DNA of 64,000 bases from Paralithodes platypus. Lineage: Eukaryota > Arthropoda > Malacostraca > Decapoda > Lithodidae. Location: positions 16,424,811 through 16,488,810 of the forward strand of contig CM064481.1 of NCBI GenBank assembly GCA_032716605.1, read 5' to 3'. The position numbers and the translations under genes were made by a program. Shown one piece after another: positions 37,106-48,776 of this stretch. The stretch's first letter is position 1. The number at the start of each line of letters is the position of its first letter. Under the pieces are notes generated by a model. It had not been told where the DNA came from. It did not search any database and saw only the letters and a list, made by a program, of their open reading frames with translations.

Positions 37106-39300
37106 TATATGACGATTTTTGTCAGAATAGAACCAAATGTCTTCGCTTGGCGGGAGGGTTTAACCCTCGGAATCCGGGAGGCCTCATAAGAGGCAAAATA
37201 AAAAATTGGCAGGAATCCGGGAGGCCTCATATGAGGCAAAATGTGTGGCTACAAATCGCCGCTAAAATTATCATAACACGGCAACCACACATTGTAGCGA
37301 TGCCATCTTAACGGCATTCTACAGACAACAAAAAGTTCTACAATTTGCAAAAACATTGAATGCTCTAGGTGGTCTCAATCAGTAGCTAATGAATTATGAA
37401 GTTTGCCTGTACCAAAAGGGCTCCGGATACAGCGATCGGAATCATATGAGGCTCCCCGGATTTCGTGGGTTAAACTACCATAGCTTCGCAGTTTATGAGT
37501 TAAGCCCCTTACTAGCAAAATATATGCTGATTTCAATATTTCATGGGGGGGGGGGGGGGATCCTTTATCCTAAGGCAATTTTTTATTTTATTTTTTTATT
37601 TACTCTGAAAATGACATACTGTACATAATTATGAGTGTTTGAAGATCGTTGGATAATGGGGAATAAACAAATTTCCGGGGATTCTAACTAATTTCAACTA
37701 CCGGTGCTGTATAATGATGAAAACTACCTAAAACCAAAGAGCAAAACCATAGGAAAATTAGTGGTAGTTTCGGTAATATTTTCCGAGAAGTGGCAAAGCC
37801 CCCCCTCCTCAACCTATTATTCTATCCCACTGCAGTCAAAATAGACGGGATCATTATCGCGAGTGTGCGAGTAGTGTAAACAAGACGGGTGGTACGCCTG
37901 AACACTACATCCTTACCCAAATTTGTTTTAACGAGCCTATCAGGTCCACTGCCGGAAATACATTTTATGTGCACTATATAAAGTACTGTACTGGTTAAAA
38001 AAAAAAAAAAAAAAAAATCCCTATTGATGGCAGTAAAACTCTTATCAAGACCCTTCTGGTAAAATAGATGCTGATTTCAATAAGTCATGGGGGGGTCAAC
38101 CCATTCTGTATCCCAAGGCAAATTTTGTTTGTTTTATTTACTCTGAACATTATATAACCTACATCTGAGTGTTTTAACACTTACGCTGCGGGCATATTTT
38201 CGCATATTTCCACTATATTAGAGCTCATTCAAGCACTCCTGAATGATTAGGCAAGTGTCTGAATGAAATTTTTTTTTTTTCTATATGAATGAGGGAGACA
38301 AAAGGCATAACTGCCTGCAGCGAGTGACTCCCCAAGATTTAAAAGAGGGACAGGGCCAAAATCAAGGGACGTTTGTGCTAAAAATGCTTGGACACACGGA
38401 GTTTGAAGCCAAAAACTAGAAGAAAATAGCTTCAAAATGACACCAGAACGAGCTTCGTAGCGCGTGGGGTTCATCCGCAGCACTACCATACTTTGTATTT
38501 GTAATCATAGACATCGGCAAATATTCGCTAATAATGAGCAATGTCGCTCAGACTCTATCTACATATGCCTTTGGCAGCGCTGCATAGGCCTCTTGAGATA
38601 TGGCTCTCACTCCTCAGCGCACCAGCCGCTGGAAAGCGGACGGGGCCCTGCCGCGCTCCTGCTCACTCATACCCATCTCCACAGGCTTTAACCCTCTCAC
38701 CACGGAAGGCCTCTTGAACGCCCATAAAAAAGCATATAACAGCTGCCCGGAAGGCCTCTTGAACGCCCAGTGGTTGAAAGCCTGTGAGCTTCGTGTGCGA
38801 GGCGTCGGTCCGACGCATGTAAACAACAGCCGGCTGGACCGACGCCCCGCATCTCCGGCCACAAGAAGGAGAGCGTCGCTTGTTCGTGTGTGCCTGTATG
38901 TTGTTGTTAAGTATCGAAAAGTGGTGTAAAGTGGCTGTTTTGGCCATAAAGTTATCTCCAATGAAATCATCATCACAGCTCAACCAGTTGACTTAGAGAG
39001 CTCTACTTAATGCCATTCTACAGGTAAATAACACAGCTACGCTTGGGGATGTGCGGGAATGCGGGAAGCAGTCTGATTAACGAATATACGGTAGCCTAGC
39101 CTAGACGTTTTTCGGCCAAAACACCCGGGTTTCGAGGAATATATATATAATACATAGCCGGGGCTGGAGGGTTAAGGGTCTGTAAGTTACCAAAACGTTC
39201 CTGAACGGGTCCCGCAGCCAAAGGCTTAAGATTGTTGGATAATGGGGATATTTTTTGGGGGGATTGTAATTAATTAACTACCCCTGGGGGTAAGGCAATA
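37103..39300. repeat. no gene; diverged internal repeats
   Basis: The phrase ATGCTGATTTCAATA, followed by TCATGGGGGG and ATTTACTCTGAA, occurs at about 37526-37615 and again, diverged, at about 38068-38150. GATCGTTGGATAATGGGG at 37644 has a partner near 39230. GGAATCCGGGAGGCCTCATA is duplicated at 37170 and 37214. GGAAGGCCTCTTGAACGCCC is duplicated at 38704 and 38751. A fragment with GCAGTCAAAATAGACGGGA (37835) matches the MITE family found at 49742. No convincing coding sequence. Confidence 0.6.
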
Positions 39301-40353
39301 CACTCGACCCTCCATTTAACGGACAAATGCGTGCAAGCACCTGTCCGTTCCTGCTAAATGTCCGTTGCTGCTAAATACTGTCCAGTCCGGATGTAATCCG
39401 GAAATTCCTTGAGAAAAATTCGGTGTTGAGTACAGGTGTCCGGATCGTGACCTTTAAATGTTATGCATCCTTTTTTTTACTGTACCTGAAATAAATCCTG
39501 GTAATCCCTTGTGCTACACCCTATTGATAATGCAAAACTATTGAACACACTTAAAAGTGTATATTATTTGGTCTCTATATAATCTGTGAATCATTTCCGA
39601 TATGATAGAATTAAAGATTTTATTTTCCACCAACTCATAATCAGCAAAAACGACACAAATGTCAATTAAAAACATGTTATAATATTTCCCCATCATTTTG
39701 TGTATACCGTGGGAACAAAAAAACAAAAATCTATCAAACGTAAATCTCCCGTCTGGGAAGCTCGGCGCATAGACGGAGGGGAGGGTTGAAATATTTTGTT
39801 GACTATCTCATTTATTATTTATCTATGTGCTGGAAGGATATTATATTTTCAATTCCATCACATTAGAAATTATTCAAAGATTACAAAAAGTCCAAATAAG
39901 ACATAGTTATGTTAATGTATAAGGGATTTAGGTAGATGAATTAGAGAGATAGATAGATAGAAAGAGTGTGTATATCGAGGGAAAAAAACAAAACAAAAAA
40001 TCTATCAAACGTAAATCTTCCGTCTCTGCTGGCAGGGAGGGGAGAGTTGAAATATTTTGTTGACTATCTTATTTATTATTTATCTATGTGCTGGAAGGAT
40101 ATTATATTTTTCAATTCCATCATATTAGAAATGATTCAAAGATTACAAAAAGTCCAAATAAGACATAGTTATGTTAATGTATAAGGGATTTAGGTAGGTG
40201 CATTAGAGAGATAAATAGATAGAGCGGACTTTGCTCCAACTTTTTTATAGCAACGGACTATGTCCGTTGCTGGGTCCATTGTCCGGCTTATATTTTTTGA
40301 CCGTTATTGCCGATATCCGTTAAATCGGAATCCGTTAAATGGAGGTTAGAGTG
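39301..40353. mobile_element. TA-flanked inverted-repeat transposon, non-autonomous (pogo/Tigger-like), copy 1
   Basis: The left end CACTCGACCCTCCATTTAAC and the right end TTAAATGGAGGTTAGAGTG are inverted repeats of about 22 bp, and TA flanks both sides (39299-39300, 40354-40355). Target TA and this terminal style are typical of the pogo/Tigger branch of Tc1/mariner. There is no transposase. The body holds two units of a repeat of about 240-260 bp with CTATGTGCTGGAAGGATATT. Confidence 0.85.
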
Positions 40354-40397
40354 TAGAATAAGCCCCACGTGCCTCCTGCGTGTCGTCAAAGGCGATT

Positions 40398-40515
40398 AAA
40401 GAGGTTGGGGGGAGGGGCGTCGACTGACTGGGGATAGAGGTGCATGGGGGTGGTTCGTTCGTGGCCACCCCTTCGGGGATCACGGCGTCAGGCAATAGAT
40501 AGCAGAAAGGCTGAA
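40398..40515 (+). repeat. 3' end fragment of a (GATA)-tailed LINE
   Basis: Matches the extreme 3' ends of the LINE copies at 47160-47276 and 51530-51630: GGGGAGGGGCGTCGACTGAC, GTTCGTTCGTGGCCACCCC and the GGCAATAGATAG tail. Only the last C-terminal codons and tail remain. Confidence 0.75.
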
Positions 40516-40640
40516 TTTGGGGCTTGCGACCCACCACCCGTGAAAAATACATAGGGTAAGACGGGGTAATTTCGCCGCGGCGCTTATAATTTGCATTCAA
40601 ACGCCGATATCTCCGAAACTATTGCATGGATTCGGCTGCA

Positions 40641-40757
40641 GTTTGGCTTAGGTTGTAGAGCAGTTTTGGTTTAGGTTGTAGAGCAAGTTAGGCTTAGGTT
40701 GTATAGCTAGTTTGGCTTAGGTTGTAGTTCTAGTTTGGCTTAGGTTTTGTTGCAGTT
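40641..40757. repeat. minisatellite, about five units
   Basis: Imperfect repetition of GGCTTAGGTTGTAG with spacing of about 24 bases. A GT-rich stretch (40795-40860) follows. Confidence 0.75.
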
Positions 40758-40930
40758 TCGCGGGGGCTAGCGGCGCGTCTGACGGTATGGTCGGGTGTGT
40801 GTGGGGGTGTTTGTGGGTGGTTTGTATGTGTGTGTTTGTTTGTTTGTATGTTTGCGTGTGACACAGTGTTAGCAGTAGCCGTCAGCTGCTGCCTTACCTT
40901 TAGATACCTTTAGATGTGTTCGCCGCTCTT

Positions 40931-43092
40931 CTAGCGGCACCAAGGAGCGCGACGCCCCTCGTTATGGGTGGTGATTTGGTGCAGTAGACTGTTTGAAGCG
41001 ACAGCTCGCTCCCTTGCGAGGATGGGCTCGTCTGGCACTTTTTGCAGTTCGACATCTAGGGCTCTCTTGAAGTTGTCTAACGAGATGTCCCTCATGTCTC
41101 TTACTCGCCGTGGGAGTTTGTTGAAGAGACGTGGGCCTCTGTGTGATAACCAGCCCTCTCGCAGAGAGCCCATAGCACCCCTGTTATTCATCCGGGGGAT
41201 TTCGCATTCCCAGCCTCTCCTATCACTGAATTTCATGACTATCGGAGTATGTAGGTTTGGTACTAAACCCTCTGCGATTTTCCACGTGTATATTATTAGG
41301 TAACGTTCTCTTCTACGTTCCAGTGAGTACAGATTCAGTGCTCTTAAACGCTCCCAATAGTGTAGATGTTTTATCGAACTTATATGCGAAGTGAAATTTC
41401 TTTGTACACTCTCTACGTCATTTATTTCACCTGTTTGTATGGGGATGTAAATACGCTACAGTATTCAAGCCGCGGTAGCACTAGAGATTTGAAGAGCGTT
41501 ATCATAGGCATATCACCGCGTGTTTTAAAAGTACGCAGAATCCAACCCGTTAGACGTTTCGCAGCCGCCACTTTGACCTGGTTATGTACTTTGAAACCCA
41601 TATTTTCAGACATTAATACCCCAAGGTCTTTCACACTGTCTTTCCGTTCTATTATGTGGTTAGATTCTGTTAAGTAATTTGTAATTTCTTTAACACCATT
41701 ATTATCTCCGTACCGTATTAATTGAAATTATTCCTCATTGAATTGCATGTTGTTTTCCCTGGTCCACTGGAACACTACATTCATGTCTTCCTGCAGTCGG
41801 CCCGTGTCCTCTTGTGTGTTTACTATCTTGCTTAATTTTGTGTCATCAGCAAAAGACGACACCGTACTGTGTCTGGTGTTGGTATCTATGTCGCAAATTA
41901 GTATGAGGAACAGAAGGGGCGCTATCACTGTTCCTTGGGGCACTGAGCTTTTGACATCCGAAGGCTGAGAAGTGACTTGGTTTACTGCTACCGATTGTTT
42001 TCGGTTTACGAGGAAATTGTATATCCACCATCCGATTTTCCCAGTTATACCTTTTGCTTTCAGTTTGTGGGCTATTATACCATGGTCACATTTATCAAAT
42101 GCCTTAGCAAAATCGGTGTAAATGACATCCACGTTTTTCTTTTCTTCTAGCGCTTTAAGAATTTTGTCATAGTGTTCCAAAAGTTGTGAGAGACATGATC
42201 TTCCCGCTCTGAACCCATGTTGACCGGTGTTGTGTAGTTCATTTGTCTCCATGAATGTTGAAATTTTGCTTCGCAGGACTCGCTCGAAAACTTTAATGAT
42301 GTGAGAGGTTAGAGCTACCGGGCGGTAGTTTTTTGGTAGTGCTTTACTCCCTCCTTTATGCAGTGGGGCAATTATTGCGTTTTTCAAGCTATCTGGTATG
42401 TCACCAGTGTCTAGACTCCTTCTCCACATTATAGCCAGGGGTTTTGAGAGGTTTTCCTTACATTTTTTCATTAGGATCGAATTCCATGAGTCCGGGCCTG
42501 GTGCCGAGTGGGATGGCATGTTGGAAATGGCCTCTTCTATGTCTTTTGGACCAAAATCAATATCCACCAGCATCTGAGGGGTTTCCGTGGGGGAGGTTTC
42601 CATGAAAAATATATTTTGGTTTCTGATGACTTTTGTTTCATCAGGCTCACTGAATGCCATTTCATACTGCCTGCTTAAGAGTTCGCTCATTTCCTTTTTG
42701 TCCCCTGTGAAAGAGCCGTCCCCTTTGCTCAGTGGGCCGATGTTTGATGTTGTTTTAGCCTTTTGTTTGGCGTATGAAAAGAAGTATTTGGAATTTTCCT
42801 TTATACCTGCAATAGCTTTCCTCTCCTCTTCCATATGTTGTAGTTCATATGATATTCTTAGCCTTTGTTCAATTTCCACAATTTCTCTATCTATTTCGAC
42901 CTTTTGCCTATCCTGTAGATTTTGATGTGTGCATCTTTGTGTGAGTAATTTTCTTCTTCTGTACAGCCTCCTCCTTTCCCGATCTTGTTTGCTTCTTCGT
43001 TTTGTTTGTCTTGCAGGTATATGGTGGCTACAGATTTGGGTCATGGTTTCTGTTATTAAGACTAGACATTCTGCTGGTGTCAGGTTATCCAT
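40931..43092 (-). pseudogene. LINE reverse transcriptase (CR1/L2-like), frameshifted near the C-terminus
   Basis: A 454-residue open frame (43092 to 41728) contains the full RT finger and palm: SAPGPDSWNS, LHKGGSKALPKNYRPVALTS, GQHGFRAGRSC, YTDFAKAFDKCDH, SVPQGTVIAPLLF and the catalytic SFADDTKL. After a shift, 41634-41422 gives VKDLGVLMSENMGF and LPRLEYC. After another, 41236-40931 gives the C-terminal LPRRVRDM. FADDTK together with DLGV is characteristic of CR1/L2-group LINEs. No endonuclease domain is seen upstream of 43092, so the copy is 5'-truncated or interrupted there. Confidence 0.85.
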
Positions 43093-43127
43093 TAAATCTG
43101 CCTGGTACTTTGCACTAGCAACCTACA

Positions 43128-43290
43128 CGCCGCACCCACACGAGACACGTCCACACCCGCACTAAATACTTCCACACTCGTAGGCTTAATAAATACGTCC
43201 ACAACCGCACTAGACACGTCCACACCCGCACTACATGTCCACAACTCCACATCCGCACTAGATAAGTCCACACCCGCACTAGATACAGTG
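43128..43290. repeat. minisatellite with CACACCCGCACTA core
   Basis: About six imperfect copies of CGTCCACACCCGCACTAGA with variable spacing. It directly precedes, in the reverse reading, the truncated LINE RT. Confidence 0.8.
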
Positions 43291-43967
43291 GCGCCTAGGC
43301 CTACACGTGTGACACACCTGCATCTCTGCCCGCCCTGTTCAGTTGTGTGTGTGTGCGTGCGACGTTTTTCTATTGGCATGTTTAGTGTCAGTTTGGGTTT
43401 GTGAATGTTTTCATTGGTTTTACCTGCGCACTAGTGTTTTGTCTGGCCATTAATCATATACACTCCAACCTTCATTCAACGGACAAATGCGTGCAAGCAC
43501 CTGTCCGTTCCTGCTAAATGTCCGTTGCTGCTAAATACTGTCCAGTCCGGATGTAATCCGGAAATTCCTTGAGAAAAATCCGGTGTTGAGTACAGGTGTC
43601 CGGATCGTGACATTTAACTGTTATGCATCCTTTTTTTTTACTGTACCTGAAATAAATCCTGGTAATCCCTTGTGTTACACCCTATTGATAATGCAAAACT
43701 ATTGAACACACTTAAAAGTGTATATTATTTGGTCTCTATATAATCTGTGAATCATTTCCGATATGATAGAATTAAAGATTTTTTTTTCCACCAACTCATA
43801 ATCAGCAAAAACGACACAAATGTCAATTAAAAACATGTTATAATATGTCCCCATCATTTTGTGTATACCGTGGGAACAAAAAAAAACAAAAATCTATCAA
43901 ACGTAAATCTCCCGTCTGGGAAGCTCGGGGAGGGTTGAACTATTTTGTTTTACTATCTTATTTATTG

Positions 43968-45249
43968 TTGTTGTTGTTGTTGTTGTTCCCTAAGCAGCCT
44001 GGCCGAACAGCCCCGAGTCCCTGAGGAAGGCCATGGCCACGATCGGGCTTTCCCACAGAGCTCTCATTGAGTGTAGGTTGTGTTGTTGGCGTAAGTGGTT
44101 GTGTGAAATGCAGTCTTCTATGATGTGTTTAATGGTATGGGGTGCTGTGTTACATCCCGGGCAGGCGTCGACAACGGAGTCATCCAGTCTCTTCTGATAG
44201 CTCAGGAGAGCTGGATGGTGTCCGCATCTCAGCCTGGCCAGGTGGACTCTGTCCTCGCGAGGGAGGGAGGATTCGGAAGGATGGATTTCGGGAGGTCGTG
44301 CATGCAGCTGCGTGTTGTCTGTGAGTGAGTGGAAGGATTGGCGAGAGATATGAGTATGGATGTGCTTCTGGAAGTTGGTTCGGGGTGGGCAGGGAGGGAG
44401 AGAGGACAATAACTGTGTGTGATACCGTGTGCTGGGTGTTGTTTTGATATTTCTTGGTGTCTGTGGGTGTGTTGCCATGTAGTTTAGTGGGTGGTCTTGG
44501 TTCGTGGAGGCTGCTGCCAGGAATTGAGTGCCTCTCATGTCCAGATGGTCTTTGACTTTGAGGATTTTGGTTTCTTGATGTAGATGATCTGTGGGTGCAG
44601 TAGCTGTGCAGCCTGTAATGATCTTCAGGGCTTTGTTTTGGATAGTCTGTAAGGTCTTATGATGTGTTTCAGCTAGGTTAGAAGCCCAGGCTGGGCTTGC
44701 GTATTCCATTGCTGATCTTATGTATTGTTTATATACTGTGGTGGTAGTTTCTTTGTTGTGTCCAAATTTTGTGTGAGCAAGTGACCTGAGGGCGTTAAGT
44801 CTGGGTGTCAGTTTCTTTTTAATGTTTGTGGTGTGCTGTTTGAATGTCATATGAGTATCATATGTTACTCCTAGGATTTGGGTGTGTGTGTGTATGTGTT
44901 AGGGGTGTGTTGTTTATGGTGAGTTGAGGGATGTATTCGTGTTCACCTGTCCAGCTTGTGAGCAGGGTTGCGGTGGATTTGGCTGGGGCTAGATTAAGTC
45001 TGTTTGTAGTGCACCAGCCATGTAGTGTGTTGAGATAGGGTTGAAGGAGATCTGTTGCTCTTCTTGGGTCATGGTGTGTGCATGTGAGTGTTATGTCATC
45101 TGCATAGGAGGCTAAGTTTATTTGGGGAGTATTGGGTGTAGTTATATCGTGCATGTACAGATTGAAGAGTGCGGGCGATAGGACGGATCCCTGTGGGACG
45201 AAGTTTGGAAAGTTTCTGATTTTAGATGACTGACCGGCAAAAGATACGT
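43968..45249 (-). mobile_element. 5'-truncated LINE with (CAA)n tail
   Basis: In reverse this reads as RT C-terminus, a short 3' UTR and a (CAA)n tail (the TTG run at 43968-43988). TCTTATTTATTGTT flanks it on both sides (43956-43969 and 45250-45263), a 14-bp target duplication. Its last 60 bases before the tail are shared with the SINE-like element at 46114. Confidence 0.85.
43990..45154 (-). pseudogene. LINE RT C-terminal half
   Basis: The piece 45154-44858 contains the catalytic SYADDITLTCTH. The 286-residue open frame 44850-43990 follows almost at once and carries thumb and connection signatures: SAMEYASPAWAS, LQTIQNKALKIITG. It ends with a zinc-binding-like C-terminus (CGHHPALLSYQKR, CPGCNTAPHTIKHII, EDC). 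These features are typical of Jockey-group LINEs. Everything upstream of the catalytic block is missing because of 5' truncation. Confidence 0.85.
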
Positions 45250-45263
45250 CTTATTTATTGTTC

Positions 45264-45490
45264 AGAGTCCTGATGTGGCGGCGTCTACGCCGTGGGACCA
45301 CCTCCCGGAGCTGCCAACCGCGGATGGCTGCCGACCCTCCACGGCCGGAGACAAGATCAATCGACCAGTGGAGGACAACCGGATGCCGGCCGCGGGGAGC
45401 AGTTTCGGGAGCCAAACCGTCACAACTATCCCCTGCCCCCCCCCCTGGGGGCACGGGTCCTTGGAGTGGCTTCGGTCGCGCCGGGAATTT
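45264..45490. repeat. 227-bp GC-rich insert at the same target site
   Basis: It lies between two copies of CTTATTTATTGTT (45251-45263 and 45491-45503), so it entered the very site used by the neighbouring LINE. It shares GAGTGGCTTCGGTC with the SINE-like element, which carries it in the opposite orientation. No tail is visible and the class is unknown. It may be a displaced 5' piece of the same LINE. Confidence 0.5.
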
Positions 45491-46113
45491 CTTATTTATT
45501 GTTTATCTATGTGCTGGAAGGATATTATATTTTTCAATTCCATCCCATTAGAAATGATTCAAAGATTACAAAAAGTCCAAATAAGACATAGTTATGTTAA
45601 TGTATAAGGGATTTAGGTAGATGAATTAGAGAGATAGATAGATAGAAAGAGTGTGTATATCGAAGGAAAAAAACAAAACAACAAATCTATCAAACGTAAA
45701 TCTTCCGTCTCTGCTCCCACGGAGGGGAGAGTTGAAATATTTTGTTGACTATCTCATTTATTATTTATCTATGTGCTGGAAGGATATTATTTTTCAATTC
45801 CATCACATTAGAAATTATTCAAAGATTACAAAAAGTCCAAATAAGACATAGTTATGTTAATGTATAAGGGATTTAGGTAGATGAATTAGAGAGATAGATA
45901 AATAGAAAGAGTGTGTATATCGAGGGAAAAAAACAAAACAAAAAATCTATCAAACGTAAATCTTCCCTCTGCTGGCACGGAGGGGAGAGTTGAAATATTT
46001 TGTTGACTATCTTATTTATTATTTATCTATGTGCTGGAAGGATATTTTATTTTTCAATTCCATCATATTAGAAATGATTCAAAGATTACAAAAAGTCCAA
46101 ATAAGACATAGTT

Positions 46114-46630
46114 GTTGTTGTTGTTGTTCCCCAAGCTGCCTGGCCGAACAGCCCCAAGGCCCCGAGCAAGGCTAAGGCCATAACCGAGCGCCCCGACAGA
46201 ACCCTCCCCGCCGACCACAATAAAGCCTGGGTGACCGAAGCCACTCCATGGCGGGGAGCTGAGGAGGGTGCGGAAATGCCCGGGAAACCAAAGCCCCACC
46301 CAGGGCACTGTGTCCCTCAGCAATTATGAAGAGAAAGTTGAGGGGCAAGGGAAAAATGTGATGCTTTGGCTTCCAATCTTGGTAGATTGGGAGGTCAATC
46401 CACGTTAGAGACGCCGTCACTTGAGATCTAGAAAATATATAAGTAAAAGGAACAGTCAGAGTAAGCTATGGGTATGGCAGAGATTGCTCAGTTCTCACTC
46501 TGATAGACCAGCCCATCACCACATGCCTAGAACCCAATCCTCTCAGCATCAGCTAGGAAAGGCCCTAGAAAGCCGCCTTTGGCGGGGGGATAGCTCCCCT
46601 ATTTCAACCCTTTTCGGGGTTGGGCACCCA
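46114..46630 (-). mobile_element. SINE-like retroposon sharing the 3' end of the neighbouring LINE
   Basis: A 517-bp insert is bounded by an exact 17-bp target duplication CCAAATAAGACATAGTT (46097-46113 and 46631-46647). In reverse it ends with GGGGCTGTTCGGCCAGGC, then CAGCTTGGGGAA and (CAA)n, almost the same as the LINE at 43968. The 5' part reads GGTGGGTGCCCAACCCCGAA and is not LINE-derived as far as I can see. I could not recognise tRNA A/B boxes with confidence. It may be a SINE or a LINE fragment with a foreign 5' end. Confidence 0.75.
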
Positions 46631-46898
46631 CCAAATAAGACATAGTTATGTTAATGTATAAGGGATTTAGGTAGGTGCATTATTGAGATAAATAGATAGA
46701 GCAACGGACTTTGCTCCAACTTTTTTTCGAGCAACGGACTTTGTCCGTTGCTGGGTCCATTGGCCGACTACGTTTTTTGACCGTAATTGCCGATATCCGG
46801 AGAATCGGAGTCCGTTGAATGGAGGTTCGAGTGTAATGTTATCTAGTTTACTAGCTAGATGATGCGTAAAATAGGTCGCGGCGAAATTACCCCACCAG

Positions 46899-47394
46899 GC
46901 GGGGTAATTTCGCCGCGAGTGACTTTTTTCAAAAATTCGGCAGTATGACCAAAACATTATATATTGTTTTCGTTTTTTGGGGCATCTATAGCAGATAGTG
47001 GAAAGTGTGAAAAGGAACAACTTGAGATGGTTCGGCCATATGGAACGTATGGAAAGCGAGAGAACGACTAAGAGGGTGTACGAGAGCGAGGTGGAGGGAG
47101 GGAGAGGTAGACCGAATGAGAGGTGGAAGGATGGAGTGAGGAAGTACATGAACGAAGGCGGTGCTGGTTGGGGGGAGGGGCGTCGACTGACTGGGGACAG
47201 AGGTGCATGGGGGCGGTTCGTTCGTGGCCACCCCTTCGGGGATCGCGGCGATAGGCAATAGATAGATAGATAGATAGCAGAAAGGCTGAATGTACAGTAT
47301 AGATAAAAAATAAAAAATTTAAAAATTCCATTTGTGGCAGTTTCTATTCGTCAAAATACGCGATTTTCGGCGAAATTACCCCGTTTTACCCTAC
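46899..47394. mobile_element. short inverted-repeat transposon holding a LINE fragment
   Basis: Begins GCGGGGTAATTTCGCCGCG and ends TTTTCGGCGAAATTACCCCG then TTTTACCCTA, a terminal inverted repeat. Its interior includes a LINE 3' end (46998-47276). A reverse-oriented copy of the terminus abuts its left side (46877-46893). Confidence 0.6.
46998..47276 (+). pseudogene. C-terminal end of the (GATA)-tailed LINE ORF
   Basis: Encodes LRWFGHMERM, then ERWKDGVRKYMNE and GDRGAWGRFVRG, the C-terminus of the LINE whose longer copy lies at 47398-51635. It ends with the same GGCAATAGATAGATAG tail. Confidence 0.75.
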
Positions 47395-48776
47395 TGCAAT
47401 GATGAATGAACGAACAGCCTCGGATCTGGACAGACCTAATATTGACGAACTCCGACCTACCATAGACAGTCTAAAGATTGCGACTTGGAATGTACGAGGC
47501 TTAAATGATGAAACAAAATAGAGAGAGGTCCTGGAAGTGTTAGTGAATGCCAGGCTGGATGTATGCAGAATGACTGAGACCAATTAAATGGAGGGGTACC
47601 GGTACATGTGTGAGAGAGTGGGAGTGTGGAATGGGTGTGTGTGCTGGAGTGAGTGAGGGAGAGAAAGAAGGTACGGTACATGTTTGTTTGTAAGTAACAA
47701 ATGGAAGGAGTGTGTAAGAGACTATGGGTTTGTGGGTGCAAGGATTGTGTGGGTGAGAATGAAAGTAGGAATACAAACGTGGGTGGTTGTGTGTGTGTAT
47801 GCTCCGACAGAGGATAAAACTGTTAGAGAGAAAGAAGAGTTCTGGGTGAATGTTGAGGCGTGCCTGGATAAGTTTGGCAAGAACGAAATAATATTTTTGA
47901 TTGGTGATATGAATGGGAAGGTGGGTGATGACGAGAAAGTTGATGGAGTGGTTGGAGGGTGGGGTGTAGCATCAGAGGTGAATCGGAATGGTAGTGCACT
48001 TGTGGACGTATGTGTGGGGAGGAGGCTGTGGATAGCCAACACCTTCTTGCCACACAGAATGATACACAGGTACACATGGAAAGTGGTGTGGAGGAGGAGG
48101 AATGGGACAGTGGAGGAAAGAAAGGCACTGATTGATTATATATGTGTGGATGAACGAATGAAGAATTCTGTGCTGGATGCTAGGGTATTGGGGGGGGAGG
48201 GGGGGGAGTCTGTCAGACCAATATGTAGTAGTAGCTAAAATTAGGATACAAAAGAAGTGGGTGAGGAGAGCTGGAGGGAGTGGAGTGGCGAAGAGGGTGG
48301 AGAGGTTGCAGGAGGAGGAAATCAGGGTTCAAGAGTTCAAGAGTTCAAGAGAGCAGTAGAGAGAGAACTAGGTAGGTTTGAACTCGAGGAAGTGGAGGAG
48401 TTGAGCAAAGTGTTTAAGGAAGAGATATGTGCAGCATGTGAGGAGGTGTGTGGAGTAAAGAGAAGAGGGAGAGAAGTGAAGAGAATAGTTGGGTAGTCGA
48501 GAGAATTAAGATTTGGAGAGACAGAAATGAGCGAGGTACTTGGAGAAAAAGAGAGTGGTGAAGAAAAGTAAGAGAAGAGCAGATGAGGAATTTGGAAGGA
48601 ATCTAAGTGTAAAATGGAGGGAGTGTAAGAAACTTGTCTGGAAAGAGGTCAAGAAAGTTAGGGAGGGTAGCAAGGGAAATAGTAAGGGTGTAAAAAATAA
48701 TGGGCGAGTGATAACCGAGAGCCAAGAGAGAATCGAAAGATGGAGGGAGTACATACCGGTACATAAAATTTACATA

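Larger units (their letters stand above)
43461..46833. mobile_element. TA-flanked inverted-repeat transposon copy 2, carrying nested insertions
   Basis: The left end CACTCCAACCTTCATTCAAC and right end TTGAATGGAGGTTCGAGTG match copy 1 (39301-40353) and are flanked by TA. Its first 480 bases are almost identical to copy 1. The repeat of about 250 bp containing CTATGTGCTGGAAGGATATT is present several times (near 45505, 45769 and 46027; two in copy 1). It has received a LINE (43968-45249), a 227-bp insert (45264-45490) and a SINE-like element (46114-46630). No transposase is present. Confidence 0.85.
40553..46893. mobile_element. possible second inverted-repeat element, expanded by nested insertions
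   Basis: GGGGTAATTTCGCCGCG at 40563-40579 and its reverse complement CGCGGCGAAATTACCCC at 46877-46893 could be the two ends of one transposon whose interior has received a LINE and the Tigger-like copy 2. The neighbouring pair 46899-47394 has the same termini, which supports a real family. Pairing of these particular ends is inference. Confidence 0.4.

Noticed and set aside
44125..45607. Plus-strand frames over the reverse LINE and the GC-rich insert
   Set aside because: Antisense to a LINE with clear RT motifs; the GC-rich frames are not conserved in sense.
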